Origin: Panax quinquefolius
Taxonomy: Eukaryota > Streptophyta > Magnoliopsida > Apiales > Araliaceae
DNA length: 64,000 bases
Reading direction: 5' to 3'
Assembly: GCA_020205615.1 (NCBI GenBank)
Contig: CM035160.1
Coordinates: forward strand, 5,310,437 to 5,374,436
Positions 1 to 11,682 of the stretch are shown here, one piece after another. The stretch's first letter is position 1. Each line of letters begins with the position of its first letter. The position numbers and the translations under genes were made by a program. Below the pieces are notes generated by a model, which did not search any database, was not told where the DNA came from, and worked only from the letters and a program-made list of their open reading frames with translations.

Positions 1-1250
1 TCAATAGCTCGAGTCAACGTCGCCGCGCCGCATGTTGAGTTCTTTTTGAGTGAAGAAATATTTAAGGCTTTTATGGTCCGAATATATCTCCACTTTCTCC
101 CCATATAGATAGTGCCTCCATATCTTTAACGAAAATGATTGCCGCTAACTCTAGATCATGAGTAGGATAATTCCTCTCATACTCTTTAAGTTGTCATGAG
201 GCATAAAGCTATGACTTTCCCACGCTGCATGAGAACACATCCTAACCCTTTGCTCAAGCATCATTTGTAGATAACAAATCCATCCGAACCCGGATGGTAT
301 TGTTAGAAACAGTCTTAAAATAAGTCTCTTCTTAAGCTCTTGAAACTCTTCTCGCATTCTTCGCCTCCAAACGAATTTTGTATCCTTCCGAAGGTTAGGC
401 GAGTTAATGGAGTAGCGATTCGAGAAAACCCTTCCACGAATCTCCGATAATAACCAAATAAGCCCAAAAGCTACGACTTTAGTCACCGACTTCCGGTTGC
501 TCTAACTTTGTATTGCTTCAATCTTCGTCGGATCAACAGATACTCCATGTTTTGACACCACGTGCCCAAGGAATGCTACTTCCTCGCCGAACTCGCATTT
601 CTTCAATTTGGCATATAGTTTGTTTTCACGAAGCCTTTGGAGTACCAACTTCAAATGGTGCTCATGATCTTCACGACTTTTGGAATATATAAGGATGTCA
701 TCAATAAAGACAACAACGAACTAATCCAAATATTCCTTGAATACTCGGTTCATCATATCCATGAAAGCCAGGAGAGCATTAGTCAATCCGAAAGACATGA
801 CTAAGAATTCATAATGCCTATACCGAGTTCTAAAGGCGCCTTTGAATATCCTCGATTCTAATCTTCACCGATGATATCCGAATCGAAGATCGATTTTTGA
901 AAAAGAATTGTGCCCTCTCAGAATCGGTCAAACAAGTCATCAATACGAGGTAGAGGATACCTATTCTTGATGGTGACATGGTTCAATTCCCGATAGTCAA
1001 TACAAAGTCGCATACTCCGCCTTTCTTCTTTAAAAATAAAACAGAGCACCCCAAGGAGATGTACTAGGGCGAATGAAACCAATGTCCAACAATTCCCAGT
1101 AGTTGGGCCTTTAACTCCTGAAGTTCAATAGAGCCATTCGATATGGGGTTTTAGAAATGGGCTTTAGTACTAGGTTCAAGATCAATAAAGAATTCAACTT
1201 CACGTTAAAGGGGTAGACCAGAAGTTCTTCTGAAATACGTCGGAAAGTCA
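1..1250 (-). pseudogene. Reverse transcriptase / RNase H remnant of the minus-strand gypsy element
   Basis: Minus-strand translation with several frame changes gives a gypsy RT palm ([14 protein letters not shown] about 650-730, containing the IDD catalytic pair), then the thumb/connection ([20 protein letters not shown] about 560-620) and the RNase H start ([19 protein letters not shown] at the left edge). The Y-x-DD box is present as F-I-D-D, as in most gypsy RTs. In-frame stops (for example just after the block equivalent to KEYLD near 720) and frameshifts show it is non-functional. The longest unbroken piece is 151-486, corresponding to the RT C-terminus and tether. The remainder of RNase H and the integrase would lie left of base 1. 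Confidence 0.85.
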
Positions 1251-1339
1251 ATAACAATAGGAATATTATTCAAATTTGACGTGTCTTTATTCAAATCCAT
1301 AACACGGGCTAAGAAAGCTTGACATCCGCTTTTCAATAA

Positions 1340-1600
1340 ACGAATAGCTTTATGATTAGATATGATGATTGATTGATTTTAATGGTTTAGTTGTTTGAAT
1401 TAAATACAACAGTTGGTTAGGAATATGAAAACTAACAACCTTACGAAAACAATCAATTTTGGCATGATGAGTAGTTAACCAATCAATCCCTAAAATCACA
1501 TCAAAAGCAAGTATCTTTAAAGAAATAAGGTCAACGGTAAGGTGATGGTGCCAACTTGAATCAAACAAGATTTATAAGCAAAGTGGATGTGATGAAAGTT
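1340..1600 (-). pseudogene. Retroviral-type aspartic protease remnant of the gypsy element
   Basis: The minus-strand reading includes FDVILGIDWLTTHHAKIDCF, the C-terminal block of plant gypsy proteases (usual form L-G-M-D-W-L ... I-D-C). The upstream DTG catalytic motif is not readable in one frame, so the domain is decayed. It lies between the RT and the zinc knuckles, as expected for a single gag-pol polyprotein of the gypsy type. Confidence 0.7.
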
Positions 1601-1869
1601 TCTCCTAACGGAGTTTCCACAGATAGGTCAAAGTCTAATTTCTCCTGAGTCAAGTTTAAACGTTGAGCACATGCAGGAGAAATAAATGAATGGGTAAAGA
1701 CCCCAGATTAAGTAAGGTATAAACTTTGCAAGAATTTATAAATAGCTTACCCGTGATCACCTCGTTTGGGTTTCTCGCATTTTGACCGATCCAACAAACG
1801 CTTCTTCCGGAATCGTTGACTTTGACTTTTTCTCGGGACGATCTTTTGAGTCACCGTCCCCATTGAACT

Positions 1870-2806
1870 AGGTTTCGCTACCGCATAATCTCGGCGATAT
1901 GTCCTTCCTTTCCACAATTATAGCATACCTTGAATCATTGTGGGCTTTGGTGATATGTCCCTCTTTCCCGCATTTATAAAGATATACGAATGGGGTGGTC
2001 GTTCTCCTCCCTTAGAACCCGATTCTTTCAAGACCGCTGCGTCTTCACATAGTCATTGTTAAATCTCCTCTTTTAAAATCTCCTCCCGACTCGCTTCTTC
2101 TATTTTCATGGCCATGATTACCACCAGAGTGGTTACCATTTTTGTCCGTCTGCTTTCTTTCTCCGCCGGTTATCATTATTCATTGACTGCTATCTCTGAG
2201 TACGATCCTGGTTGTGGTCCTTCAACACTGCATCAAGTATCTCGCCTAATAATTGAGCCTCATTTACAACATCCGAATAGAGAGAAAATTTATGAGAAAT
2301 GAGATCTTGACGTATCTGGGTTTCAAACCTCTAAGAAACATCCGCGTCATCGCTTCCACATTCTCCACCAAATGAGGTGCAAAACTCGATAACTCTGCAA
2401 ACTTTGCCTCGCATCGAGACAGACAACCGCCATTTGTTACGCTCCAGCCTAATAAACTCCACTTCCTTCATATAGATTTAACACTTTCGGAAAGTATTTG
2501 TCATTAAATAGTTCTCAAACGCTCTCCTGAAAGACATCTTGAGTGCGGGTACGGATGGGTACGCTTCACGACTCCCACCAAGAATGATCCGCTTCGCCAC
2601 TTTAACATAAAGGTGGCGAATGGAACCTTCTGTTCCTCCTCAGGTGCATCCCAAGACATCGAATATCTTGGTAATTTGCTTGACCCATGTTTCCGCCACG
2701 ATCGGGATCTCGCTATCCCTTAAATCTCGTGGTCCCAACTCTTTGAACTTCTTGGTGTGACAAACCCGTGAATTGCTATCATTTCCTCCTCAGTATTTTG
2801 AACACG
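1870..2806 (-). pseudogene. gag with zinc knuckles (C-terminal portion), broken
   Basis: Two close cysteine-knuckle-like blocks can be read on the minus strand: CYNCGKEGHIA near 1890-1925 and CGKEGHI near 1950-1975. They suit the nucleic-acid-binding end of Gag. The bases up to 2806 give broken gag-like reading with many stops. The region stops at the AGTCT duplication where the plus-strand array is inserted; gag resumes at 15626. The reading frame is not continuous. Confidence 0.65.
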
Positions 2807-4214
2807 AGTCTTGTAAGACCCTTTAATTTTATGAAATAAAAGTATTCAATTTTTCTTATAATTACTATTCAAGAAAATGGTTAAATTGATAAAAGTTAAA
2901 GTTAAGGTGATATATATGAATTTTTTTTCAAAATACACAAGTGGTTATAAAATATTCATTGTTGCTTGGGAATATTCGTTTGGTCGTGGAATATTCTTTC
3001 TCACTTGGAGAATATTCGCATTTACTAATGGAGCCATTTTTGGGCCCCATAATGTAATAATAAGCTTCGGATGAAGAAAACGACAAAATTAAGTTTTTAT
3101 AAATAACGACGTAATCGTTACTGCTTAACACTATTGGAATACCCTTGGTAAAGTAAAGTAATACGCTGCGTTGTTGCGAAGATTTGCAGATTGTATTACA
3201 AAGATTTTTTCAATTATTGATTCTTACGTGAGAAGGCACTACTCAATAATTATTACTGATTATTACTTATTCAATATTTTATTTTATTGATTCAATAATT
3301 GTTTGTGTTGATATTTTATATTATTGTTGTTTAATAATTATCAACGCACAAGATTTCCCATTATCGGATCAATAATTCATATTATTTGAATAATATTATT
3401 AGATAGCATTATTGACAATGTCTAGAAAGTTCATCAAGGAGAGGTTTGGTCACCTAATTGCGCGCACCATGAAGGAGAAATTCTTATTGAAAGCCCCTTC
3501 CCGGAACTACTTTGGTTGTCATAAATGTGATTCTGTAATATTATTTGTGAATAATTAATTATTGATTCATATGATAAGAAAATATTTATTTGATGTGGAT
3601 ATAAATGATGGATTTATTTATGTGGTTATAAGTGAAGGAATTAATGATGAGGTGTTTTATCAGTATTTGTCGAAATGGAGAACAAAATATGGGATTTTCA
3701 GAAAAATTAGTTTATTACTTGATTTTGTAAAATCCATAACTCTTTGTGTATAATGAGTTAAGAGATGAGCCATATATCAAAAGAAAGCCCTAGAAGTAAG
3801 CTAACTGTAGAAATTTGAATCACCCAAAAATTCTTTGTAGATATTTCGTGGTGAAATTTTGAATGAAATCGGTCCAAGGACTAATAGTCCGAAAAATCGG
3901 TGTTCTTCACTATATTATGTGAGTTATAAATTTTGATCCGACTAGTTGGATCGTTGTAATTTTTGGATATGTTATACATATATAAGTTGAGTATATGTCC
4001 ACAAATTTTGAACCGTTAAAAATGAGCGTATAATTTATTATGAATTTTAAGAGGTGAATGATTCAAAAATTAGGTTTATAAATGATTTTGGTGGAAAATT
4101 CTAGAAATGGGTGGGCCCCACTTTTGGTTGTTAGGGAAGATGGCTTATTTTTGGTGGGTGTAATAGTAACAGGTAAAGCCATCAGGTTGCAGGTCAAGTC
4201 TGCTAAAATTTTCC

Positions 4215-4222
4215 TATAAATA
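4215..4222 (+). promoter_or_regulatory. TATA box of LTR copy 1
   Basis: TATAAATA followed by AGGG, and within 40-60 bases by a CT-rich initiator-like stretch (TTCTCTCTTTCTCTCTC). The same arrangement is conserved in the other two LTRs and, reversed, in the minus-strand LTRs, so this is the likely U3/R boundary region. Confidence 0.7.
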
Positions 4223-4650
4223 GAGGGCTAAGTTAGAATTGAAAATCACACCAGAAACAAGTTTTCTCTCTTTCTCTCTCTAGATTATTGAGTGTATTTT
4301 GTAAGTATTTAGATACTTTGTGAGTTTCGCTTCATCGATGCAAGTTTCCTTCAAATATATCCCGATATCCAATCGTAAGTCTTTCTTTTTTTTTGAGGTA
4401 AGGGATGGTAAGGGATAGTAAGGATATTAAGGGATGTTATATTCTTCATAATGATGTCATTCTTTCAATATCATTATAATCGACATATTGGTATGGATCT
4501 TATTGTGGAATTTCTACCTTTTTGAGTCTGGTTACTTATTCACGATACTGGCACTTATTCATGTATACGACCTTATTCATGCATATAATACTATTTACGT
4601 TATATGACATTATTTACGATACTTGTCATTTACGTACGAATAATCTGAGT

Positions 4651-4840
4651 CTTATTCACGAGTTACTATTCATGAGTTACTATTCACGAGTTACTATTCA
4701 CGAGTTACTATTCATGAGTTACTATTCACGAGTTACTATTCACGAGTTACTATTCATGAGTTACTATTCACGAGTTACTATTCACGAGTTACTATTCATG
4801 AGTTACTATTCACGAGTTACTATTCACGGGTACTATTCAC
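4651..4840 (+). repeat. 14-bp minisatellite in LTR copy 1
   Basis: About 12 units of GAGTTACTATTCAC, alternating between CACGAG and CATGAG forms so that a 42-bp higher-order unit appears. Downstream of the LTR TATA box, so it would lie in transcribed LTR sequence. Confidence 0.9.
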
Positions 4841-5204
4841 AATAAAATTGGGTTTTTTTTTCTAACCAAATTATAGTTGATTTATGAATATTACTCTTGA
4901 GATTAAATCTAGATATTTTGATTATATTGATTTTACTATTATATATAACATTTTTATAACTCTAATGATGATATTTCTCTTTGACTTGAGTGTAAAGATG
5001 GGTAAATTGTTGGTATGATCATGACTATGGGTTCTCTTTGGCCAGTAGTGCAAAGTTGAATTGTTGACTGATATGATCGTGACCATTGAATTTATAATTG
5101 AATATCTTTAGCTTAAGTGCAAAGGTGAAATGATCAACATGGTTATAATTATTGTTTATATAAATTCTGAAATGATTATATATTTCTTTGAGATATTAAT
5201 ATAT

Positions 5205-5590
5205 TTGGCTCGTAGTGCAAAGATGACTTGTTGATGAATATCTTTGGCCCGTAGTGCAAAGATGGCTTGTTGATGAATATCTTTAGCCTGTAGTGCAAAG
5301 ATGAATTATTGTTGAATATCTTTGGCTCGTAATGCAAAGATGACTTGTTGATGAATATCTTTAGCCTGTAGTGCAAAGATGAATTATTGATGAATATCTT
5401 TGGCTCGTAATGCAAAGATGACTTGTTGATGAATATCTTTAGCCTGTAGTGCAAAGATGAATTATTGATGAATATCTTTGGCTCGTAATGCAAAGATGAC
5501 TTTTTTATTGAATATCTTTAGCTTTGTAGTGTAAAGATGAATCTGTTGATGAATATCTTTGGCGAAGTGGTGCAAAGATGAATTTATTAG
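5205..5590 (+). repeat. 39-bp (78-bp higher-order) minisatellite in LTR copy 1
   Basis: About ten units of roughly 39 bp built on GATGAATATCTTTGGC...GTGCAAA. Two alternating variants (GGCTCGTA and AGCCTGTA types) form a 78-bp higher-order unit. The 13-residue periodicity seen in minus-strand translation is only a consequence of 39 = 3x13. Confidence 0.9.
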
Positions 5591-6754
5591 TATGATTATG
5601 AGCAGAACTCGTGATTTGGTATAACCATGATATTTGATGTTTCGTAAAGATAGGTGATGAAAATTATCTTCGATCTCCGGATGAGAAGAGAATTTAGAAT
5701 CACAATTATGATTATGAGTTATTCATATGATTGTGGAAAGGAACTGATGATTTATATTACGAGGGATAAAACATTGTTGGTGGACTTTTAACATGGAGAA
5801 GATAATAATCAGTATTATCTATTTGACTCTTCTAATGGATTGCTTCGTTCACATTAAACTATGGTTGAAAAGTTTTATCATCTACCATATGTTCTAAATC
5901 TACGATTCATTCTTGATGAAGACTATTGATAATTTATTTATCTTTAGTCATAATATTCTTTCTTGAAATTTAGTTGTGTTCACCCTTTTGTTTCACAATT
6001 CCTTCGTTAATAAAAGTGTAGGCATTTGGGTTGGAAATGGGATAACAAGGGAATAGAATCTAACGGTGGTCTATAGTTGTTGAGGTTCTCCCTAAAGAGT
6101 ATGAAAATAATTTTATTGAGGGCTTTAGTGTGTTGTATTTTATACATCATTTAATAGTTATTTTGGTGAATTAAATAGGGTGAGGCGAACCCAACTTTGG
6201 AAGAGTGTTTTGTCACTATCATACAAGATGTCTAATGACATACAAACTCGTGTTATCATAAGACATGGTTGTGCTCATCCACTTGCTGAGTATATTTACA
6301 AGCACTACCTATATAATCTTGGTGTTTGTTTGGAGTATAATACCAAATTAGAGACAAAGGAGATAATAATATGTCAAGAGAAGACTCATTATTGGGAAGA
6401 ATATGATAGTAATCTTCTTGTTTTTCTTTGGGGTCTATTAGGGTCAACCAAGGATAATTACGTGGCCATATGATATCTTCCATAACCTAAAAGCATGGCC
6501 TCCATATCTGAAGGTTTCTTTGAGCACTTCCCAAAGATTCTAATTTCTAAAACAGTTTTTGACTATACCTTTATGTAAGGTGTCATTGTGACGTGCCACA
6601 GTTGGTATATATTTGTATCCAAACTCACAGCATATGTGTTGTTGTATTTTGCACGACAATTGTTGTAATAAAGTTGTAGTTGTTTTTCTGTACCATGTAT
6701 TTGGCGACTCAGAATGGGTTGGATGGAATGGACCTATTTTGGGGTCGTTACATT

Positions 6755-6766
6755 TGGTATCAGAGC
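6755..6766 (+). promoter_or_regulatory. Primer binding site (initiator tRNA-Met type), copy 1
   Basis: TGGTATCAGAGC lies two bases after the end of the LTR. This is the standard plant LTR-retrotransposon sequence complementary to the 3' end of initiator methionine tRNA. Confidence 0.9.
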
Positions 6767-6915
6767 TATAAGTAAAGAGCCCCGAGCCTCTCGCTGGTGA
6801 CTTCCTGTTGATGGGGATGCACCGCCCGCACTCTCCGTCGGGGGCGCCTGCTCATGCGGGCAAACCGATAGGTATCAATGTGAGGTCTTGACACAAGTTG
6901 GTGTCCAGAGTTACA

Positions 6916-6928
6916 TTTGGTATCGAGC
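6916..6928 (+). promoter_or_regulatory. Second primer-site-like copy inside internal segment 1
   Basis: TTACATTTGGTATCGAGCTT repeats the LTR-end plus primer-site junction (TTACATTTGGTATCAGAGC at 6748-6766) about 165 bases downstream, with one base missing. It aligns with the functional-position primer site of the minus-strand coding element, where the following GCTTAGGGA is also shared. Confidence 0.6.
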
Positions 6929-7236
6929 TTAAGGGATAGATCTCTTGGGCGGAATCCGGATTAAAACTAAGGAGGGAGAGATGAGTAAATCTTTCGCTAG
7001 TGTGTCCTACCTAAGCTTATTTGTTGGTCACTCATAATATCGGGATATTAGGAGATATGTTAATTTGATTCAATTAACCCTTGTTTTGAAGTTGTATTCT
7101 AGAATGATATCTGAAATACAGGAGATGAGCAATGGAGAAATCATGATGACAGGAAAGATGAAATCTGAAATGAAAGCAAGGTATTCTCAACTCTTTGAAA
7201 TACCGGTGCACGTAAATTTCGGGGACGAAATTTCAT

Positions 7237-7248
7237 AAGGAGGGAGAT
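7237..7248 (+). promoter_or_regulatory. Polypurine tract before LTR copy 2
   Basis: AAGGAGGGAGAT directly precedes the TGTAAGACC start of LTR copy 2, the position expected for the plus-strand primer tract. Confidence 0.85.
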
Positions 7249-8648
7249 TGTAAGACCGAATTTTATGAAATAAAAGTATTCAATTTTTTTTATAATTACT
7301 ATTCAAAGAAATGGTTAAATTGATAAAAGTTAAAGTTAAGGGTGATATATGAATTTTTTTCAAAATACACAAGTGGTTATAAAATATTCATTGTTGTTTT
7401 TGGGAATATTCGTTTTGGTCGTGGAATATTCTTTCCGTTTGGGAATATTAAATGCACTGAGCGCTGACCATTTTTGGGCCCCATAATGTAATAAGCGTGG
7501 GATGAAAAGCGACAAAATTAAGTTTTTATAAATAACGACGTAATCGTTCACAGATTAACACTTGTTGGAATACCCGTTGGTAAAGTAAAATGTAATACGC
7601 GTTGTTGCACGATGGCACGGTAGATTAAGATGCGATTTTTTCAATTATTGATTCTTACGTGAGAAGGCACTACTCAATAATTGTTACGATTATTCTATCG
7701 CTCAATATTTTATTTTATTGATTCAATAATTCTTTGTGTTGATATTTTATATTATTGTTGTTCAATAATTATCAACGCACATATTTCCCATTATCGGATC
7801 AATAATTCATATTATTTGAATAATATTATTAGATAGCATTATTTGTAATGTCTAGAAAGTTCATCGAGGAGAGGTTTGTCACCTAATTGCGGCGCCAAGA
7901 TGGAGAAATTCTTATTGAAAGCCCCTCTTTCCTGAAGCGGCTTTGGTTGTCATAAATGTGATTACGTAATATTATTTGTGAATAATTAATTATTGATTCA
8001 TATGATAAGAAAATATTTATTTGATGTGGATATAAATGATGGATTTATTTATGTGGTTATAAGTGAAGGAATTAATGATGAGGTGTTTTATCAAGATTTG
8101 TCGAAATGGAGAACAAAATATGGGATTTTCGAGAAAAAATTAGTTTATTACTTGATTTTGTAAAATCCATAACTCTTTAATGTATAATGAGTTAAGAGAT
8201 GAGCCATATATCAAAAGAAAGCCCTAGAAGTAAGCTAATCAGAAATTTGAATCACCCAAAAATTCTTTGTAGATATTTCGTGGTGAAATTTTGAATGAAA
8301 TCGGTCCAAAGGACTAATAGTCCAAAAAATCGTTGTTCTTCACTATATTATGTGAGTTATAAATTTTGATCCGACCGTTGGATCGTTGTAATTTTTGGAT
8401 ATGTTATACATATATAAGTTGAGTATATGTCCACAAATTTTGAACCGTTAAAAATGAGCGTATAATTTATTATGAATTTTAAGAGGTGAATGATTCGAAA
8501 ATTAGGTTTATAAATGATTTTGGTGGAAAATTCTAGAAATGGGTGGGCCCCACTTTTGGTTGTTAGGGAAGATGGCTTATTTTTGGTGGGTGTAATAGTA
8601 ACAGGTAAAGCCATCAGGTTGCAGATGTCAAGTCTGCTAAAATTTTCC

Positions 8649-8656
8649 TATAAATA
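8649..8656 (+). promoter_or_regulatory. TATA box of LTR copy 2
   Basis: TATAAATA followed by AGGG, at the same offset as in LTR copy 1, with the same CT-rich stretch downstream. Confidence 0.7.
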
Positions 8657-9074
8657 GAGGGCTAAGTTAGAATTGAAAATCACACCGTAAACAAGTTTTC
8701 TCTTTTCTCTCTAGATTATTGAGTGTATTTTGTAAGTATTTAGATACTTTGTGAGTTTACGCATTCATCGGTGCAAGTTTCCTTCAAATGTTATATCCGA
8801 TATCCAAATCGTAAGTCTTTCTTTTGAGGTAAGGGATGGTAAGGGATAGTAAGGGATATTAAGGGATGTTATATTCTTCATAATGATGTCATTCTTTCAA
8901 TATCATTATACTGACATATTGGTATGGATCTTATTGTGGAATTTCTACCTTTTTGAGTCGGGTTTACTATTCACGTATCGACTATTCATGTATACGACCT
9001 TTATTATTCATGATATAATACTATTTACGATATGACATTATTTACGTGTACTGTCTTACGTATTTAATACGAAT

Positions 9075-9268
9075 ACGACTTATTCACGAGTTACTTATTC
9101 ATGAATTACTATTCACGAGTTACTATTCACGATTACTTATTCATGAGTTACTATTCACGAGTTACTATTCACGAGTTACTATTCATGAGTTACTATTCAC
9201 GAGTTACTATTCACGAGTTACTATTCATGAGTTACTATTCACGAGTTACTATTCACGGGTACTATTCA
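9075..9268 (+). repeat. 14-bp minisatellite in LTR copy 2
   Basis: Units of GAGTTACTATTCAC, with several one-base insertions (ACTTATTC) relative to copy 1. Confidence 0.88.
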
Positions 9269-9635
9269 CAATAAAATTGGGTTTTTTTTTCTAACCAAAT
9301 TATAGTTGATTTATGAATATTACTCTTGAGATTAAATCTAGATATTTTGATTATATTGATTTTACTATTATATATAACATTTTTATAACTCTAATGATGA
9401 TATTTCTCTTTGACTTGAGTGTAAAGATGGGTAAATTGTTGGTATGATCATGACTATGGGTTTCTTTGGCCAGTAGTGCAAAGTTGAATTGTTGACTGAT
9501 ATGATCGTGACCATTGAATTTATAATTGAATATCTTTAGCTTAAGTGCAAAGGTGAAATGATCAACATGGTTATAATTATTGTTTATATAAATTCTGAAA
9601 TGATTATATATTTCTTTGAGATATTAATATATTTG

Positions 9636-10020
9636 GCTCGTAGTAGTCAAAGATGACTTGTTGATGAATATCTTTGGCTGTAGTGCAAAGATGCATTTTA
9701 TTGTTGATGAATATCTTTGCTTTGTAGTGCAAAGATGAATTATTGTTGAATATCTTTGGCTCGTAATGCAAAGATGACTTGTTGATGAATATCTTTGCTT
9801 TGTAGTGCAAAGATGAATTATTGATGAATATCTTTGGCTCGTGAATGCAAAGATGACTTGTTGATGAATATCTTTACCAGTAGTAGTAAAGATGAATTAT
9901 TGATGAATATCTTTGGCTCAGTCTGCAAAGATGACTTGTTATTGAATATCTTTAGATTTTTGTAGTGTAAAGATGAATCTGTTGATGAATATCTTTGGCC
10001 CGTGGTGCAAAGATGAATTT
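9636..10020 (+). repeat. 39/78-bp minisatellite in LTR copy 2
   Basis: Same unit as in copy 1, about ten units, with more local irregularities (for example TTGTTGATG duplicated near 9700). Confidence 0.88.
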
Positions 10021-11350
10021 ATTAAGATGATTATGAGCAGAAATGTGATTTGGTATAACCATGATATTTGATGTTTCGGTGTAAAGATAGGTGATGAAAA
10101 TTATCTTCGTCCCGGATGAGAAGAGAATTTAGAATCACAATTATGATTATGAGTTATTCATATGATTGTGGAAAGGAACTGTTGATTTATATTACGATAA
10201 AACATTGTTGGTGGACTTTTAACATGGAAGATAATAGAATCGTATTATCTATTCGACTCTTCTAATGGATTGCTTCGTTCATTATTAACTATGGTTGAAA
10301 AGTTTTATCATCTACCATATGTTCTAAATCTACGATTCATTACTTGATGAAGACTATTGATAATTTATTTATCTTTAGTCATAATATTCTTTATTGAGCT
10401 AGTTGTGTTCACCCTTTTGTTTCACAATTCCTTTGTGTAATAAAAGTGTAAATTTGGGTTGGCCGGGGATAACAAGGAATAGAATCGGTGGTCTATAGTT
10501 GTTGAGGTTCTCCCAAAGAGTATGAAAATAATTTTATTGAGGGCTTTAGTGTGTTGTATTTTATACATCATTTAATAGTTATTTTGGTGAATTAAATAGG
10601 GTGAAAGTAACCCAACTTTGGAAGAGTGTTTTGTCACTATCATACAAGATGTCTAATGACATACAAACTTCGTGTTATCATAAGACATGGTTGTGCTTTC
10701 ATCCACTTGTTGAGTATATTTACAAGCACTACCTATATAATCTTGGTGTTTGTTTGGAGTATAATACCAAATTAGAGACAGTGGAGATAATAATATGTCA
10801 AGAGAAGACTCATTTATTGGGAAGAATATGATAGTAATCTTCTTGTTTTTTTCTTTAGGGTCTATTGGGTCAACCAAGGATAATTACGTGGCCATATGAT
10901 ATCTTCCATAACCTAAAAGCATGGCCCCACGTATCGAAGGTTTTCTTGACACACTTCCCAAAGATTCTAATTTCTAAAACAGCTTTTTGACTATACCTTT
11001 ATGTAAGGTGTCATTGTGGCGATACTGCACGGTTGGTATATATTTGTATCCAAACTCACAAAGATATGTGTTGTTGTATTTTGCACGACAATTGTTGTAA
11101 TAAAGTTGTAGTTGTTTTTCCGTACCATGTATTTGGCGACTCGTAATGGGTTGGATGGAATGGACCTATTTTGGGGTCGTTACATTTGGTATCGTAGCTA
11201 TAAAGAAAGAGCCCCGAGCCTCTCGCCGGTGACTTCTGTTGATGGGGATGCACCGAAGCCAGACTCTCCGTAGGGGACGCCGTTCTGCGGTGGCAAACTG
11301 ATAGGTATCAATGTGAGGTGCTGACACAAGTTGGTGTCCAGAGTTACATT

Positions 11351-11362
11351 TGGTATCAGAGC
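11351..11362 (+). promoter_or_regulatory. Primer-binding-site copy in internal segment 2
   Basis: TGGTATCAGAGC, an exact match to the plant initiator-Met type site. It lies not at the LTR edge but about 165 bases inside; the copy at the LTR edge (11187) is corrupted. Confidence 0.65.
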
Positions 11363-11670
11363 TTAGGGATATGATCTCTGGCGGAGATCGGGATTAGAAC
11401 TAGGAGGGGAGAGATGAGTAAATCTTTCGCTAGTGTGTCCTACCTAAGCTTATTTGTTGGTCAGTCATAATATCGGGATATTAGGAGATATGTTAATTTG
11501 ATTCAATTAACCCTTGTTTTGAAGTTGTATTCTAGAATGATATCCTAAATACGGGGAGATGAAAGAATGGAGAAATCATGATGACGGGAAAGATGAAATC
11601 TGAAATGAAAGCAAGGTATTCTCAACTCTTTGAAATACCGTGTGCGTAAATTTCGGGGACGAAATTTCAT

Positions 11671-11682
11671 AAGGAGGGAGAT
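11671..11682 (+). promoter_or_regulatory. Polypurine tract before LTR copy 3
   Basis: AAGGAGGGAGAT immediately before TGTAAGACC, same as before LTR copy 2. Confidence 0.85.

Larger units (their letters stand above)
2812..6752 (+). repeat. LTR copy 1 of the tandem array
   Basis: Starts TGTAAGACC and ends GGGTCGTTACA, a TG...CA terminus. It is preceded by AGTCT and followed at once by a TGGTATCAGAGC primer site. A U3-type TATA box lies at 4215-4222, about 1.4 kb in, so most of the LTR is downstream of the promoter. It contains a 14-bp and a 39/78-bp minisatellite. Apparent short ORFs inside are repeat translations (for example a 14-residue repeat from the 14-bp unit) and are not genes. Confidence 0.93.
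6753..7248 (+). mobile_element. Internal segment 1 of the tandem element (non-coding)
   Basis: This 496-base stretch begins with a primer binding site and ends with a purine-rich tract directly before the next LTR. It contains no credible ORF. Bases 6900-7085 match, in opposite orientation, the leader of the minus-strand coding element (15830-15988), so it is the leader with gag-pol removed. A second primer-site-like copy occurs at about 6911-6930. Confidence 0.88.
7249..11184 (+). repeat. LTR copy 2 of the tandem array (central)
   Basis: TGTAAGACC to GTTACA, 3936 bases, near-identical to copies 1 and 3. Long identical blocks are separated by short clusters of differences. TATA box at 8649-8656. 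Contains both minisatellites. It serves as 3' LTR of the left unit and 5' LTR of the right unit. Confidence 0.93.
11185..11682 (+). mobile_element. Internal segment 2 of the tandem element (non-coding)
   Basis: 498 bases, collinear with internal segment 1. A primer-site copy at the start reads TGGTATCGTAGC (one base inserted/changed) and a better one, TGGTATCAGAGC, lies near 11351. A purine tract, AAGGAGGGAGAT, precedes LTR copy 3. No ORF of note. Confidence 0.88.

Noticed and set aside
4522..4845. Open frame encoding a 14-residue repeat protein in LTR copy 1 (also in copies 2 and 3)
   Set aside because: It is the 14-bp minisatellite read in one frame (42 = 3x14); no start context or conservation beyond the repeat.
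4640..5590. Possible CRISPR-like or short-spaced direct repeats
   Set aside because: Units are contiguous without unique spacers and this is plant nuclear DNA.
6700..6720. TTTGGCGACTC in the U5 of the first gypsy family as a Tat-type primer site
   Set aside because: It lies inside the LTR about 40 bases before its end, and the true primer site (TGGTATCAGAGC) follows the LTR.
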